DNA of 30,383 nt from a virus. Below, piece after piece: positions 1 through 8,057 of the stretch. The translations under genes were made by a program, and so were the position numbers. Under the pieces are notes generated by a model. The model worked only from the letters and a program-made list of their open reading frames with translations. It did not search any database and was not told where the DNA came from. The stretch is from IMG/VR virus record IMGVR_UViG_3300023172_003867, positions 1-30,383 of that record. One strand, written 5' to 3'. The stretch's first letter is position 1; each line of letters starts with the position of its first letter.

Positions 1-497
1 GACCGAGCCATAATCAACCTGTTCACACTGTCTTGAAATATCTTTGACAAAGTATGCACACATGGGTTTGGCGCCATCCGACAAGGGAACGGCAAGCATC
101 TGCCCGGACTTGATCTTTGGGAAATACCATTTCACTTCTGTGTATATGTCTACTATGTCTATGGGCATAAAGTCAGGTTTGCTACTACTCAACGGATTAA
201 ATGTGAAGGCATCAAACCCTCTATCGTTGAGACTTGTCAATGGTAACACATGCATCTCAGATTGTCCGGCCTCGCCTATCAACATCTTCCAATCCAGAGG
301 CATTTTAATTTTGTAATCCCCTATCTCTAGTACGGCGGCAGGTGCATTAAAACTTTCAAGGAATATCAATGGTATGTAGAAGAAATCCGGGTTGCTTGGG
401 TCTGAATTATCCAAAACCGCAAAACGTAATTTCTCGTCCACCCATTCCGGGATCTTTTCTAGTGTGTATGTCTGGTTATCCAGAGTAAGGATTTTCA
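1..497 (-). CDS. Conserved-looking phage protein of unknown function (3' end outside window)
   Basis: This minus-strand reading frame starts at ATG 497 (MKILTLDNQTY...) and stays open to the window edge, giving 165 codons with no stop, so its C-terminus is missing. I do not recognise a domain. It is rich in hydrophobic and aromatic stretches (for example FFYIPLIFLES) and has no signal peptide or obvious membrane helix, so it looks like a compact soluble protein. It overlaps the end of uvsW by 22 bp and is therefore probably co-transcribed and translationally coupled with it. No clear Shine-Dalgarno sequence is seen. Its place after uvsW suggests a role in the replication/recombination or transcription block, but that is inference from position only. 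Confidence 0.75.
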
Positions 498-1942
498 TAA
501 TCTATCTTTTCTATATTATACGGATAATTTGCCTCTTTGTAAAACTTTTTTCTCTGGCCGAGGTGTCTTTTTGCAAACTTGCAACTGCTTGTGATGTCCC
601 ATATCTGCACACTGTCTTTGTCCTCTGCCTTCCTTATTCCACGTCCTATACTCTGTATCACTCTCACGAACGACTTACCAGGCTCTATAAGGACAAGATT
701 AAAAATCCTAGGAATATTAATGCCAACAGCGGCAACTCCATATGTGGCAATAATAACTTTATTTTGGCTAGTAGATACTTCATCATACTGCTCCTTTCTA
801 TCTGTATTTTTGGTTGATCCAGATACAAACACTGAATCTTTTATTTTCTTTTCAAGTATTTCTCCTGCTGATATTCTATCAACGAGTATCAGCGTGTTCC
901 CCGATGTTGCGATACTTTGTATGGTCTGTGCTACCCAAGTCATTCTTGTAGAGTCTGTTGTCAGCCATTTCAATTCTTCTCCGTATGTTTTGAACTGTGG
1001 ATGGTCCTGTGTCTGCAACACATTCACGTGGCAGTTGGCCAACACACCCTTGTCTTGCAATTCACTTGCCTGTATTCTATTTGCGACCTCACCAATGCTA
1101 CATTTCAGACCCATGAATTCGTAATCTGCCTTTGGAACTGTGCCTGTGAGTCCCCATCTTATTCCACAGTGTGCAAATGGTCCTGTGAGAAGTCTTTTCA
1201 GTACATCTGCCTTTGCCATGTGCACCTCATCAATTATGATTGTGTTGATGCCTTGTATGGCTTCGAGGAACTCTGTTGTGTGTTCGTCTTTGGCTTTCTT
1301 TTCAAGCACGTTTAGGCTTTGCCAGGTTGCTATCGTGTTGTAGCGTCCTAACTCCTTTCGATCGCCGTAGTATACACCAACATCCAAGTTGCAAGTGAGA
1401 AAATCTTCTTCGGTTTGTGTGACCAAACTCTTGTTGGGCACGATTGTGAGAGTTCTACCATACGGCTCGACCAGTTGGCACAACGCCGCTGTGATTATGG
1501 TCTTACCTGCTCCGGTGGCGATCTCTTGTATGCACTGCGGGTTTTCGATAAACTTGTTGATTGTTTCTACCTGGTAGTCTCGTAGTTCGAGTTTCTGTCC
1601 TGCGCAGGGATGATTGTCCGGCCAAGTGATGTGTGATAGGTAGTCCTTATCTACCTTTTTAAATTCAAAGTTATGTTGTTCTCTCCTGTCCTCAAAATCA
1701 ACATACACCCCTCCGTCCTCTAGTATTGGTAGTATCTGATCGACTAGATTTAGATAGGTTGTGCCTCCCAAGCCAAAAAACGAAACTTTGCCATCCCAAC
1801 GGCCGAGTTTGACTGCAGGTAAATGCCTTGCATATGGTATCTCGTACTTGAACTTGTTTGACAGTTTCTTACGCCACTCGAGTGACAAGTTTTCAAACTT
1901 CACATTTACTTCGTCTTTGATTACTAGTTTACAACTGCTCAT
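476..1942 (-). CDS. uvsW: UvsW-like superfamily 2 DNA helicase
   Basis: An ATP-dependent helicase/annealing motor of the T4 UvsW type, which acts on recombination intermediates and stalled forks and helps move T4 from origin-dependent to recombination-dependent replication. The 488 residues are close to T4 UvsW in length. Visible SF2 motifs in order: Walker A ATGAGKT (about 142-148), DEVH box (about 238-241), motif III TGT (about 266-268), and motif VI QSIGRGIRK (about 430-438). The N-terminal 110 residues before the Q-motif-like LRDYQ fit the small DNA-binding domain of UvsW. Its ATG follows the stop of the upstream gene directly (TAAATG), suggesting coupling. All catalytic motifs are intact. 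Assignment as UvsW rather than another SF2 helicase rests on length, domain layout and the T4-like neighbours uvsX, uvsY and gene 32. Confidence 0.93.
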   Translation of the reverse strand: MSSCKLVIKDEVNVKFENLSLEWRKKLSNKFKYEIPYARHLPAVKLGRWDGKVSFFGLGGTTYLNLVDQILPILEDGGVYVDFEDRREQHNFEFKKVDKDYLSHITWPDNHPCAGQKLELRDYQVETINKFIENPQCIQEIATGAGKTIITAALCQLVEPYGRTLTIVPNKSLVTQTEEDFLTCNLDVGVYYGDRKELGRYNTIATWQSLNVLEKKAKDEHTTEFLEAIQGINTIIIDEVHMAKADVLKRLLTGPFAHCGIRWGLTGTVPKADYEFMGLKCSIGEVANRIQASELQDKGVLANCHVNVLQTQDHPQFKTYGEELKWLTTDSTRMTWVAQTIQSIATSGNTLILVDRISAGEILEKKIKDSVFVSGSTKNTDRKEQYDEVSTSQNKVIIATYGVAAVGINIPRIFNLVLIEPGKSFVRVIQSIGRGIRKAEDKDSVQIWDITSSCKFAKRHLGQRKKFYKEANYPYNIEKIDYENPYSG

Positions 1943-3277
1943 TTATACTTTTTCAATCACATGATCATGCCAATCCCAACTGCTGGGTTGATGATCACTA
2001 TAATACAACTTTTTTGGAAGATTCTCAAGAAGTCTTTTTAGGTTGTCTGTGCCTGTGGCATAATATCCACCACCCAAAGCGATCACCGCCGCTTTTGGTT
2101 TTACCTCGCTCTTGATTAGGGAACGTGGTATTCTGTTTCTAACAAATATAACCTTGGTGCTTTCATCTATGAACTTGAACTGCTTACTCATCTGGTGGAG
2201 TTCATAAAGATTCTCGAAAAATTCTCTGGGTTTTTGACTATCCACTAAAAACTTTTTCTCGTCAAATTTATCTATTTCTTTCCTGTAAATAGGTTCTTTC
2301 AGATCAAAACCCCAAGAACATTCTTTCATCATATCTATTCCTTTTGATTCAAAAACTTTTAACCATTCCCAAAATTCTCTGATCTCTGCTTCTTCATGTA
2401 CATCGCTGTGGCATGGCATTATTACAGGAAATGCATCTAGTTCTATCAAAGCCTTGACCACTTCTTGCTTAGAATATTCTTTCGAGTTTATCCATAACTT
2501 GTGGTAATCGTGATGTGCAATTTTACTTGCCAATCCTGATTCGCTAGGGACAGATATGCTCTTTGATGATATGTAGAAATTTTTTAAACTGTCAACTTGA
2601 TGTAACAAGGGTTTGTCCTTTAAGTGGGTGTTCCAATATTCTGCCAAAGGTTCACTGGCATTGTCTATCACTATCTTCTCACCGACTAGTCTAGCAGTTG
2701 GTTTTCTATGACCCATGATTTCTTTTTTGATTTGTTCGTAGTCATCTAGCAACTCAGGAGTTATAAACTTGAAATCATACCTGACTGCTATCAAGGTTAG
2801 GTAGTACGCAGTAACATCAGTGTGAAGAGCAGTCCATTTTTTGGATTCTCCGTCATACTGCAAGTACAAACCAGGCAGGTCCTTTTTGTCCTTTAGGCAA
2901 CGAATAAGTTGAATAACTTTCTTGTCATAAGGAAATCTAATTTCAATTTTGGTCACTTCGTCTTCGTCTACAAATTTTTCAATGCTTTTCTGAAAGTTTA
3001 TTACCCTAAAAGCATCGTCATATATTGGGTTGTCCAATAAATTTTTGATGTCCATATGATGGGCCTGGAATTTGGACAGGTATCTCTTAAGAATCACTAG
3101 GGCCAATCTGGCCTGTTTTTCGGTCCATGCATACTGCGACTCTGCTAGTGAAGTCACGGTTGATCTGTCCTTAGGATGTGGATTAATCTTGCTTTTTTGT
3201 GGGTCTCCCCAGAAATATTCATTATATGCTAATATTTTGAGTGCTTCGTTTATTGTTTTTGGCAAATCTGACTGCAT
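1943..3277 (-). CDS. Unknown replication-block protein with HARP-like segment
   Basis: A 444-residue protein that I cannot name with certainty. Residues about 111-150 (IEIRFPYDKKVI ... ESKKWTA) resemble the HARP/substrate-recognition segment found before the motor of SMARCAL1-type and many phage SF2 helicases, where a 'FPYD..li..lk' strand is followed by a 'tk.W' turn. No Walker A, DExH box or motif VI is present. The C-terminal part (about 375-425, KVIFVRNRIPRSLI ... ALGGGYYATGTDN) alternates strand and helix like a RecA-fold domain but lacks nucleotide-binding residues. It lies directly upstream of uvsW (stop abutting the uvsW ATG), so a helicase partner or a degenerate helicase is plausible inference. 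The start ATG has no evident Shine-Dalgarno sequence. Confidence 0.7.
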   Translation of the reverse strand: MQSDLPKTINEALKILAYNEYFWGDPQKSKINPHPKDRSTVTSLAESQYAWTEKQARLALVILKRYLSKFQAHHMDIKNLLDNPIYDDAFRVINFQKSIEKFVDEDEVTKIEIRFPYDKKVIQLIRCLKDKKDLPGLYLQYDGESKKWTALHTDVTAYYLTLIAVRYDFKFITPELLDDYEQIKKEIMGHRKPTARLVGEKIVIDNASEPLAEYWNTHLKDKPLLHQVDSLKNFYISSKSISVPSESGLASKIAHHDYHKLWINSKEYSKQEVVKALIELDAFPVIMPCHSDVHEEAEIREFWEWLKVFESKGIDMMKECSWGFDLKEPIYRKEIDKFDEKKFLVDSQKPREFFENLYELHQMSKQFKFIDESTKVIFVRNRIPRSLIKSEVKPKAAVIALGGGYYATGTDNLKRLLENLPKKLYYSDHQPSSWDWHDHVIEKV

Positions 3278-3340
3278 TTTAATACTGGTAATTTAGATAA
3301 TTATTAGTATATTATACTATAATTGGTAATATTGTCAACC
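3278..3340. promoter_or_regulatory. Divergent AT-rich promoter region
   Basis: This 63-bp spacer separates two divergent genes. On the plus strand it holds sigma70-like -10 hexamers TATACT (3313-3318) and TATAAT (3318-3323), about 18-23 bp before the SprT-like ATG. The region is nearly all A/T and also reads as TATAAT/TATAGT-like hexamers on the minus strand. No good -35 box was found. Promoter activity is inferred from divergence and composition. Confidence 0.4.
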
Positions 3341-3808
3341 ATGCAAAGAAGGAAAACACATTCAAAAGTCAGGAGTTTGAAAAAAGAACTTAAACGTAGC
3401 CTCGAAACAAGGGGTCGTGTACAAGGTTACAAGCCAACTCCCATGGCGGTGGCTCATTGGTTTACCAAATTAAACACAATGTTGTTTGGTAATAGGCTCG
3501 GACGTGTACATATAGAAGTCAAAAAACTTCATAAGGACTGGGGCAGATGTATAGCAAGTTGGGATGGCAGACAAGCACCCAAAGGCAAATTTGACCAACG
3601 TAAATTACCACATCATGTGGTCGAAGGATACTACATTCAATTGCACAGCAAATTCCCAACGTGGAAAGACTTTATCGAAACCCTGGCACACGAAATGGTG
3701 CACCTGTATCAGATGACAGTATTGAAAGATCCTTATTCGAACCACAATGAAAATTTTTATTCTTTCAGGCCTACTTTTGAGTCTGCTGGTTTAAAACTGT
3801 ATCGCTAA
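3341..3808 (+). CDS. SprT-like zinc metalloprotein
   Basis: A 155-residue SprT/WSS1-type zincin. The HExxH zinc motif is HEMVH (about 117-121, within TLAHEMVHLYQ), followed by a likely third-ligand histidine in NHNENFY (about 134-140). Family members are metalloproteases or putative ones; in eukaryotes Spartan cleaves DNA-protein crosslinks, while the phage versions are uncharacterised. The N-terminus is very basic (KTHSKVRSLKKELKRS), suggesting nucleic-acid contact. I chose ATG 3341 over a TTG at 3323 because the TTG would add six residues lying inside the AT-rich promoter spacer. The gene is an isolated plus-strand unit, and its last 38 bp overlap the 3' end of the convergent gene at 3771-4529. 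No C-terminal zinc ribbon is seen. Confidence 0.85.
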   Translation: MQRRKTHSKVRSLKKELKRSLETRGRVQGYKPTPMAVAHWFTKLNTMLFGNRLGRVHIEVKKLHKDWGRCIASWDGRQAPKGKFDQRKLPHHVVEGYYIQLHSKFPTWKDFIETLAHEMVHLYQMTVLKDPYSNHNENFYSFRPTFESAGLKLYR

Positions 3809-4529
3809 ACTCTGCATAAGAAATAATCTTAGAATTCTTTAGATCTGTACCTGTCTGCAAGTAATTTAAAAATTCGGGAGGGTTATCATGAACAACAGTG
3901 TAGTTCACGTAAGGCCTCATTTTCAGCATGTCTCTAAATTGTTTCAACCAACCTTCAAATATAGAATCACTGTGCCTTTCACCGTAACAGGTTGTGTCTT
4001 GGTATATGTTGTTCAATTGGTCCTTTCCATACTCTCTGAAGTCATATCCTATCAGGTAGATGTTCTTGTGTCCATGCACACCCGCGGTCCAGAATGCCTG
4101 ATTGCCTGATATCCAGTGTGGATTGTTAGGAATAAGATGTAACATGCCTTTTGTTTGTTTCCGGTTTACTTCTAAAGCAGGTGCGTAGTGGACAGTCTTA
4201 AGTCCTACTTCGTCCTCGACCATCTGCATTGTCATTTTAGTATCAACGGAAAATATGAAATCAGGCATGAAGTCTCGATACAGAGCATTACATCCGTATG
4301 TCTGTCCTGTCGACTTCAACAGATTTAGATCAAATTCCTTTCTCGAAGGACCATTACCTATACAGTAAGCATTGCCCTTTGGGGTGGCCTTGACCTTGTC
4401 CTCGTAGAACGCTGTCTCTATTATCTTTTGTCCTTTTCTCAATATTGTTCTCACAGTGATAGTTTCGCCTGTGTAGGGTTGCCATTCTATAGGTTCTATG
4501 ACATTTCGCTGATTTAGGTTGATTCTCAT
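3771..4529 (-). CDS. MptE/DUF115-like putative glycan enzyme
   Basis: A 252-residue protein whose core (about 50-100) reads GNAYCIGNGPSRKEFDL ... GCNALYRDF ... PDFIFSVD. The pattern of a glycine-rich 'IGNGPS' loop, a 'GCNALY' strand end and a 'PD...VD' strand is shared by the DUF115/MptE-like (6-hydroxymethylpterin pyrophosphokinase-like) proteins and related sugar transferases found in surface-glycan and flagellin-modification clusters. A second Rossmann-like strand is seen at NIYLIGYDF. The start overlaps the upstream gene stop as ATGA, so it is the last gene of the minus-strand glycan operon. Its 3' end overlaps the convergent SprT-like gene by 38 bp. A role in glycan modification is inferred from fold and context; the substrate is unknown. 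Confidence 0.65.
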   Translation of the reverse strand: MRINLNQRNVIEPIEWQPYTGETITVRTILRKGQKIIETAFYEDKVKATPKGNAYCIGNGPSRKEFDLNLLKSTGQTYGCNALYRDFMPDFIFSVDTKMTMQMVEDEVGLKTVHYAPALEVNRKQTKGMLHLIPNNPHWISGNQAFWTAGVHGHKNIYLIGYDFREYGKDQLNNIYQDTTCYGERHSDSIFEGWLKQFRDMLKMRPYVNYTVVHDNPPEFLNYLQTGTDLKNSKIISYAEFSDTVLNQQTQK

Positions 4530-5398
4530 TTGATGTATTTCTCCTCTAGTCTCTTTTTGATCCTACGCCATGGAAGGCCTTCTTCTATTTCTTTTTTGAA
4601 CCATTCCGTGTATGCCAGTTTGTTCGCCCACGTGATCCTGTTTGGCATTGCTGGAGTGTTGATATCTAAAAGTTTGGTGTTACCAACATCGTGGCACAAA
4701 CTCGACTGAGACACGAAAACCGGAATTCCTTTGATCACGGCTTCTATTGCAGGGTTGGAACTGTGATTTACAACCGCCCACGTTCTCTCGAGAGTTTGTT
4801 TAAAATCTGTGTCGTCATAGGTGCGGTAATCTCTTTTTGGTAAACGCACCTTGACGTTCTTGAAATCGTTAGAATTAAATCCTATTTGATTTCTAGGGTG
4901 TGGTCGTACTAGAATTGGTCTAGTTGTGTATTTTCTTATTTCCGTGATTTGCTGGGCAATCCAGGTGTCCATCCTTGGCATATCCTTCCATTGTTCTGAT
5001 GCTTCATGTTGACCGCATATCACAATAATATCTCCTGTAGGATTCCATGGTCTGAGTTCATGTTTAAACAACGGCCAGCGTTTGTCGTCAAAATCTTGAT
5101 TGGCAAAATCGGCATCTCTGTTTATTCCGTTGATGCCTATTTTAAAACTTTCATTACGTCTAAGACCTCCAACCTCGATCACTACAACAGGTTTGTTTTG
5201 ACTGCGGTACTCGTTCCATATCCTATGGTACTGTTCCATCCTGCCTCGCCAAAGCACACTCCATATCACTGCCACGTCAGCGTTGGCACGTTTGTTTAGG
5301 TAAACTTTATCACCGGCATCGTGCAAACTTTTTATGAAAGCCTCAAAAATAGGTTTAGAGTTCAATGGTCCATACTCTGTCCAAATTTCTATTCTCAT
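4526..5398 (-). CDS. KpsC/KpsS-like (Capsule_synth) transferase, copy A
   Basis: A 290-residue protein of the capsule polysaccharide biosynthesis/export family, whose studied members KpsC and KpsS are GT-B beta-Kdo transferases. Two family signatures are visible: RPILVRPHPRNQ at about 155-170 and the nucleotide-sugar-side segment VVNHSSNPAIEAVIKGIPVFVS near the C-terminal third. It ends with the segment LAYTEWFKKEIEEGLPWRRI, which has counterparts in the other three paralogues of this window. Only the core transferase unit is present, without the tandem domains of host KpsC. It is joined to both neighbours by ATGA overlaps (5395-5398 and 4526-4529). Copies A and B (7068-8057) keep the RPHP motif, which copies C and D lack. 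The acceptor glycan and the sugar transferred are unknown. Confidence 0.82.
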   Translation of the reverse strand: MRIEIWTEYGPLNSKPIFEAFIKSLHDAGDKVYLNKRANADVAVIWSVLWRGRMEQYHRIWNEYRSQNKPVVVIEVGGLRRNESFKIGINGINRDADFANQDFDDKRWPLFKHELRPWNPTGDIIVICGQHEASEQWKDMPRMDTWIAQQITEIRKYTTRPILVRPHPRNQIGFNSNDFKNVKVRLPKRDYRTYDDTDFKQTLERTWAVVNHSSNPAIEAVIKGIPVFVSQSSLCHDVGNTKLLDINTPAMPNRITWANKLAYTEWFKKEIEEGLPWRRIKKRLEEKYIK

Positions 5399-6300
5399 TT
5401 CAGTGCCGGTGGTACTTTCTTCCAGTAGTCAACGTTGAATATGTCGACCGGAGCATTTGGATTTCGCCTTAGGTCATTTTTTGCAGATGTGCCTAGATTT
5501 TTACGTTTACCTTTCAAGTGATCCATATACAATCCTAGTTCACTGTTAACGAACACATGGTGTCCTTTAACACCCTTCCAGTATCCTATGTCATTGACTG
5601 TAATTTGTTTTTCTTTTCTGTAGATTTTTGAAAGGTACCAAAAAACATAACTGTCATGCCATTCTAACAATTTGAAAATCTCGTCAGTGATATAAAGTTT
5701 TTCCCAATCATTAATGAAGTTTTGTATTTCGGGGTGTTTCATATTGTATCCCACAAAACCACATTCGGGGTATTTTCCGCCATCGTTGAGATTTGGATTT
5801 TCTCTACCGAGGTAGGTAAGCATGGTATTTTTAGGTAGCAAACTTTCAAAAAAGTTTATTGGCACTGGACGGAATGTAAAAGTGTCTCCGTCTATCCAAA
5901 CTACATAATCATAATCTTTAGAATTACGCACAGCGTTCACGACACAAAAAACTTTGTTTGCAAATCTCACAGCGGCCCAGAGATATGAACCTTTGTTCTT
6001 GTCCTTACCGCCTTTGGCCTGTAGTTCTTCAGGTCTCCTCACCCCGCCTGGTATTTCTTGCAGTTCACCGTTGGCCACGGGATCGTCTTTATGCTTGTTC
6101 TTGAATTTAAAGAGTTCTGGTTCGGCTGTGTTGAGGTCAACCCATTGCAATCTTTCATACTTACAATCAGGCTTTGGTTCTTCGGCGTAGACAACTATAT
6201 CCACTTCTGGTGGAAACTGCTCGGCCATTGACTCGATGCCCTTCTTTCCGTACTGTTCCCAGGTACCTGGTTTGTATGATGTGACAACTTTAATCTTCAT
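5395..6300 (-). CDS. GT-A type glycosyltransferase with DxD motif
   Basis: A 301-residue protein beginning MKIKVVTSYKPG, the first strand of a Rossmann-like GT-A fold. Around residues 130-140 it has DYDYVVWIDGDTF, a classical DxD site (D137-G-D139) for divalent metal and nucleotide-sugar. Downstream, the ECGFVGYNM segment and WHDSYVFWYL (acidic plus aromatic acceptor-side residues) are typical of small phage and bacterial GT-A transferases. No signal peptide or membrane helix is visible, so it should act in the cytoplasm. It overlaps the sulfotransferase gene upstream by 11 bp and the next gene by ATGA. The donor is not predictable from sequence. The glycosyltransferase call is firm, the exact CAZy family is not. 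Confidence 0.82.
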   Translation of the reverse strand: MKIKVVTSYKPGTWEQYGKKGIESMAEQFPPEVDIVVYAEEPKPDCKYERLQWVDLNTAEPELFKFKNKHKDDPVANGELQEIPGGVRRPEELQAKGGKDKNKGSYLWAAVRFANKVFCVVNAVRNSKDYDYVVWIDGDTFTFRPVPINFFESLLPKNTMLTYLGRENPNLNDGGKYPECGFVGYNMKHPEIQNFINDWEKLYITDEIFKLLEWHDSYVFWYLSKIYRKEKQITVNDIGYWKGVKGHHVFVNSELGLYMDHLKGKRKNLGTSAKNDLRRNPNAPVDIFNVDYWKKVPPALK

Positions 6301-7078
6301 TTATTCTCCTATTTAAATCTTTGTATCCCGGCCAGTTTTGTAAGATCTCCTGCTGTTCGTTTGGTAATTCATTTATATAATTTGATCCCCCGCGTCTGTA
6401 AAATTTAAGTTCGTCTGGAACATCTGTTTTATTTTTTTCTTGCATTTTTGTAAACGTTGTCTGGGTTTTAGCATATTCGAATGCTTCTTTATCCCAGGCA
6501 TAGGCATATGAACTGAATATCAAGTCTATCATATTCCGCCATTGCTCGTCATCTTTCTTAAGATCTTCATAACGAACTTTCAGTTTTTTACCTTTGTGCT
6601 GGTCATAATGATCTAGTTGTGCATTCATAAAATTTATAATTATATCAAACCCCCACTGCTTGTCATGTGCAAAATCAATTATGTCCTTGTGCTGTGGAGG
6701 TGTAAAGTTTTTATAAGGCACACTCTTTAGGTAGGGCCAGTAACTGAACAAAACATCCAGTGGATTTCTAAAAAGGTAGATTATATTCTGTTCCTGCATC
6801 TCATCTAAAAAAATAAATTTTCGTTTGTTTTGTATTTGGAAATATTCTTCCCATGGGATATGTCCCGTGGCACTCATCCAGTCGTGTCTGAAAAGTATTC
6901 TTGGAATGCCCGGCCTAGGACGGTCAACCCATTTACTGAACTCAACGTTGTATTTTTTTGCAATATAGTGTCCGAACAGGTGTTTCATCCAAGTCCTCCC
7001 ACAACGGGGAAAACTTAAAATCAAATTAGGAATGTTGACATACTGATTTTTCAGTACTCCTATCCGCCTATGCATCAA
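6290..7078 (-). CDS. PAPS-dependent sulfotransferase-like protein
   Basis: A 262-residue protein with both cofactor signatures of the PAPS-dependent sulfotransferase fold. The 5'-phosphosulfate loop is SFPRCGRTWMKHLF (about 22-35; the family norm is a PKSGTTW-like P-loop). The 3'-phosphate segment is IYLFRNPLDVLFSYW (about 100-114), with the conserved R104 and S112. A candidate catalytic histidine is H65 in RHDWMS. A late RRGG segment (in FYRRGGSNYINEL) matches the region that closes over PAPS in cytosolic sulfotransferases. The enzyme would transfer sulfate from host-made PAPS to a hydroxyl, here most likely of a sugar given the glycosyltransferase genes on both sides (11-bp overlaps at each end). 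Length is normal for a compact bacterial member. The substrate is inferred from context only. Confidence 0.82.
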   Translation of the reverse strand: MMHRRIGVLKNQYVNIPNLILSFPRCGRTWMKHLFGHYIAKKYNVEFSKWVDRPRPGIPRILFRHDWMSATGHIPWEEYFQIQNKRKFIFLDEMQEQNIIYLFRNPLDVLFSYWPYLKSVPYKNFTPPQHKDIIDFAHDKQWGFDIIINFMNAQLDHYDQHKGKKLKVRYEDLKKDDEQWRNMIDLIFSSYAYAWDKEAFEYAKTQTTFTKMQEKNKTDVPDELKFYRRGGSNYINELPNEQQEILQNWPGYKDLNRRINED

Positions 7079-8057
7079 ACCCTAACCTTTCTTTGAATCT
7101 TTTGAATACCAGTCCAGAACGTATCTCATCAGTTGTCCACTGCATGTATCCAATGTTGTTCAACCACTGTTGCCTGTCGGGATACAATGGTGTTTCAATG
7201 TTGTTAAGATCCTTATTTGCCACGGGATAACAAATGGCGAGGTCACTAGTTACAAAAGTCGGTATACCTCTCACACAAGAATCTATGCTGGCGGTCGAGT
7301 TGTGAGTGACAACAGCGTGACAGTTGGCGATTGCCTCCTGGAAGTTGAATCTGTAATATTTTTTTTCGTCTCCTTTGAAGTGTGCTTGTCCTTCTATGAG
7401 TGTGCAGTCTTCTGGGAATTCATTTTTACGATTAATCATTTGTGCCATGTGATTTGGGTGTGGACGTATTAAAAATTTTCTTTCTGTGATTGGTCTCAGT
7501 TTGTCGTAAACACCCATGAACCAATCTATCGGGTCAAGTTCGTCCATGCTCCAGTTGTCCTTTGGCTGTAGGACAAACAGTATAGGGTCATCTTGGTTTG
7601 ACTTACGCCATGGTTCGTTTTTGACATTCCACAACTTTTTCATCATCTTCCACCTATCGCTTGGTGAGTTGTCATTCAAAAAGTCGCCGTTGTTCATGGG
7701 CGAATATAAACTGACACGCCAGTGATGTTGGGGGTGTGTGACAGTGTTGCCAAAACTAGAAAGTATGCCACCGTCAAATGTGATTATGTAAATGCCCTTT
7801 TTCTTAGCACGTTCCACTAGGTCCCTCCTACGCCCCTTGGTATGGTGTGGTTGGTTCTTACCACCGTAGCCAAACATACAACCTATCGGTGCTGTGGGTT
7901 CCATCTCGTTATCGTCCCATGGCCCTTCCTTGTGCTCATTAACTATTATGGGATTGTCGCCGCAGGCCCTAATGCCGTCAGCCATGTGCTGTAGAAGTTG
8001 CCAACTGGCACCTCGCTTACGGTCCTTTACTGTCCTTCTAAATATTTCAACGTCCAT
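7068..8057 (-). CDS. KpsC/KpsS-like (Capsule_synth) transferase, copy B
   Basis: The longest of the four paralogues, at 329 residues. It carries the RKFLIRPHPNHM signature and the VVTHNSTASIDSCVRGIPTFV segment, which together mark the capsule-synthesis (Kdo-transferase-like) GT-B family. The tail IGYMQWTTDEIRSGLVFKRF aligns with the tails of copies A, C and D. The N-terminal 100 residues have a GYGGKNQPHHTKGRRR segment not seen in the others, probably an acceptor-side insertion. It overlaps copy C upstream by 11 bp and the sulfotransferase gene downstream by 11 bp, so the chain C, B, sulfotransferase, GT-A appears to be one coupled operon. Copy B is most like copy A. Donor and acceptor are unknown. 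Confidence 0.82.
   Translation of the reverse strand: MDVEIFRRTVKDRKRGASWQLLQHMADGIRACGDNPIIVNEHKEGPWDDNEMEPTAPIGCMFGYGGKNQPHHTKGRRRDLVERAKKKGIYIITFDGGILSSFGNTVTHPQHHWRVSLYSPMNNGDFLNDNSPSDRWKMMKKLWNVKNEPWRKSNQDDPILFVLQPKDNWSMDELDPIDWFMGVYDKLRPITERKFLIRPHPNHMAQMINRKNEFPEDCTLIEGQAHFKGDEKKYYRFNFQEAIANCHAVVTHNSTASIDSCVRGIPTFVTSDLAICYPVANKDLNNIETPLYPDRQQWLNNIGYMQWTTDEIRSGLVFKRFKERLGFDA

Noticed and set aside
579-1124. Plus-strand 181-codon frame opposite uvsW
   Set aside because: It lies wholly within the helicase gene on the other strand, has no recognisable motif and an unlikely serine/cysteine-rich composition; a shadow frame.
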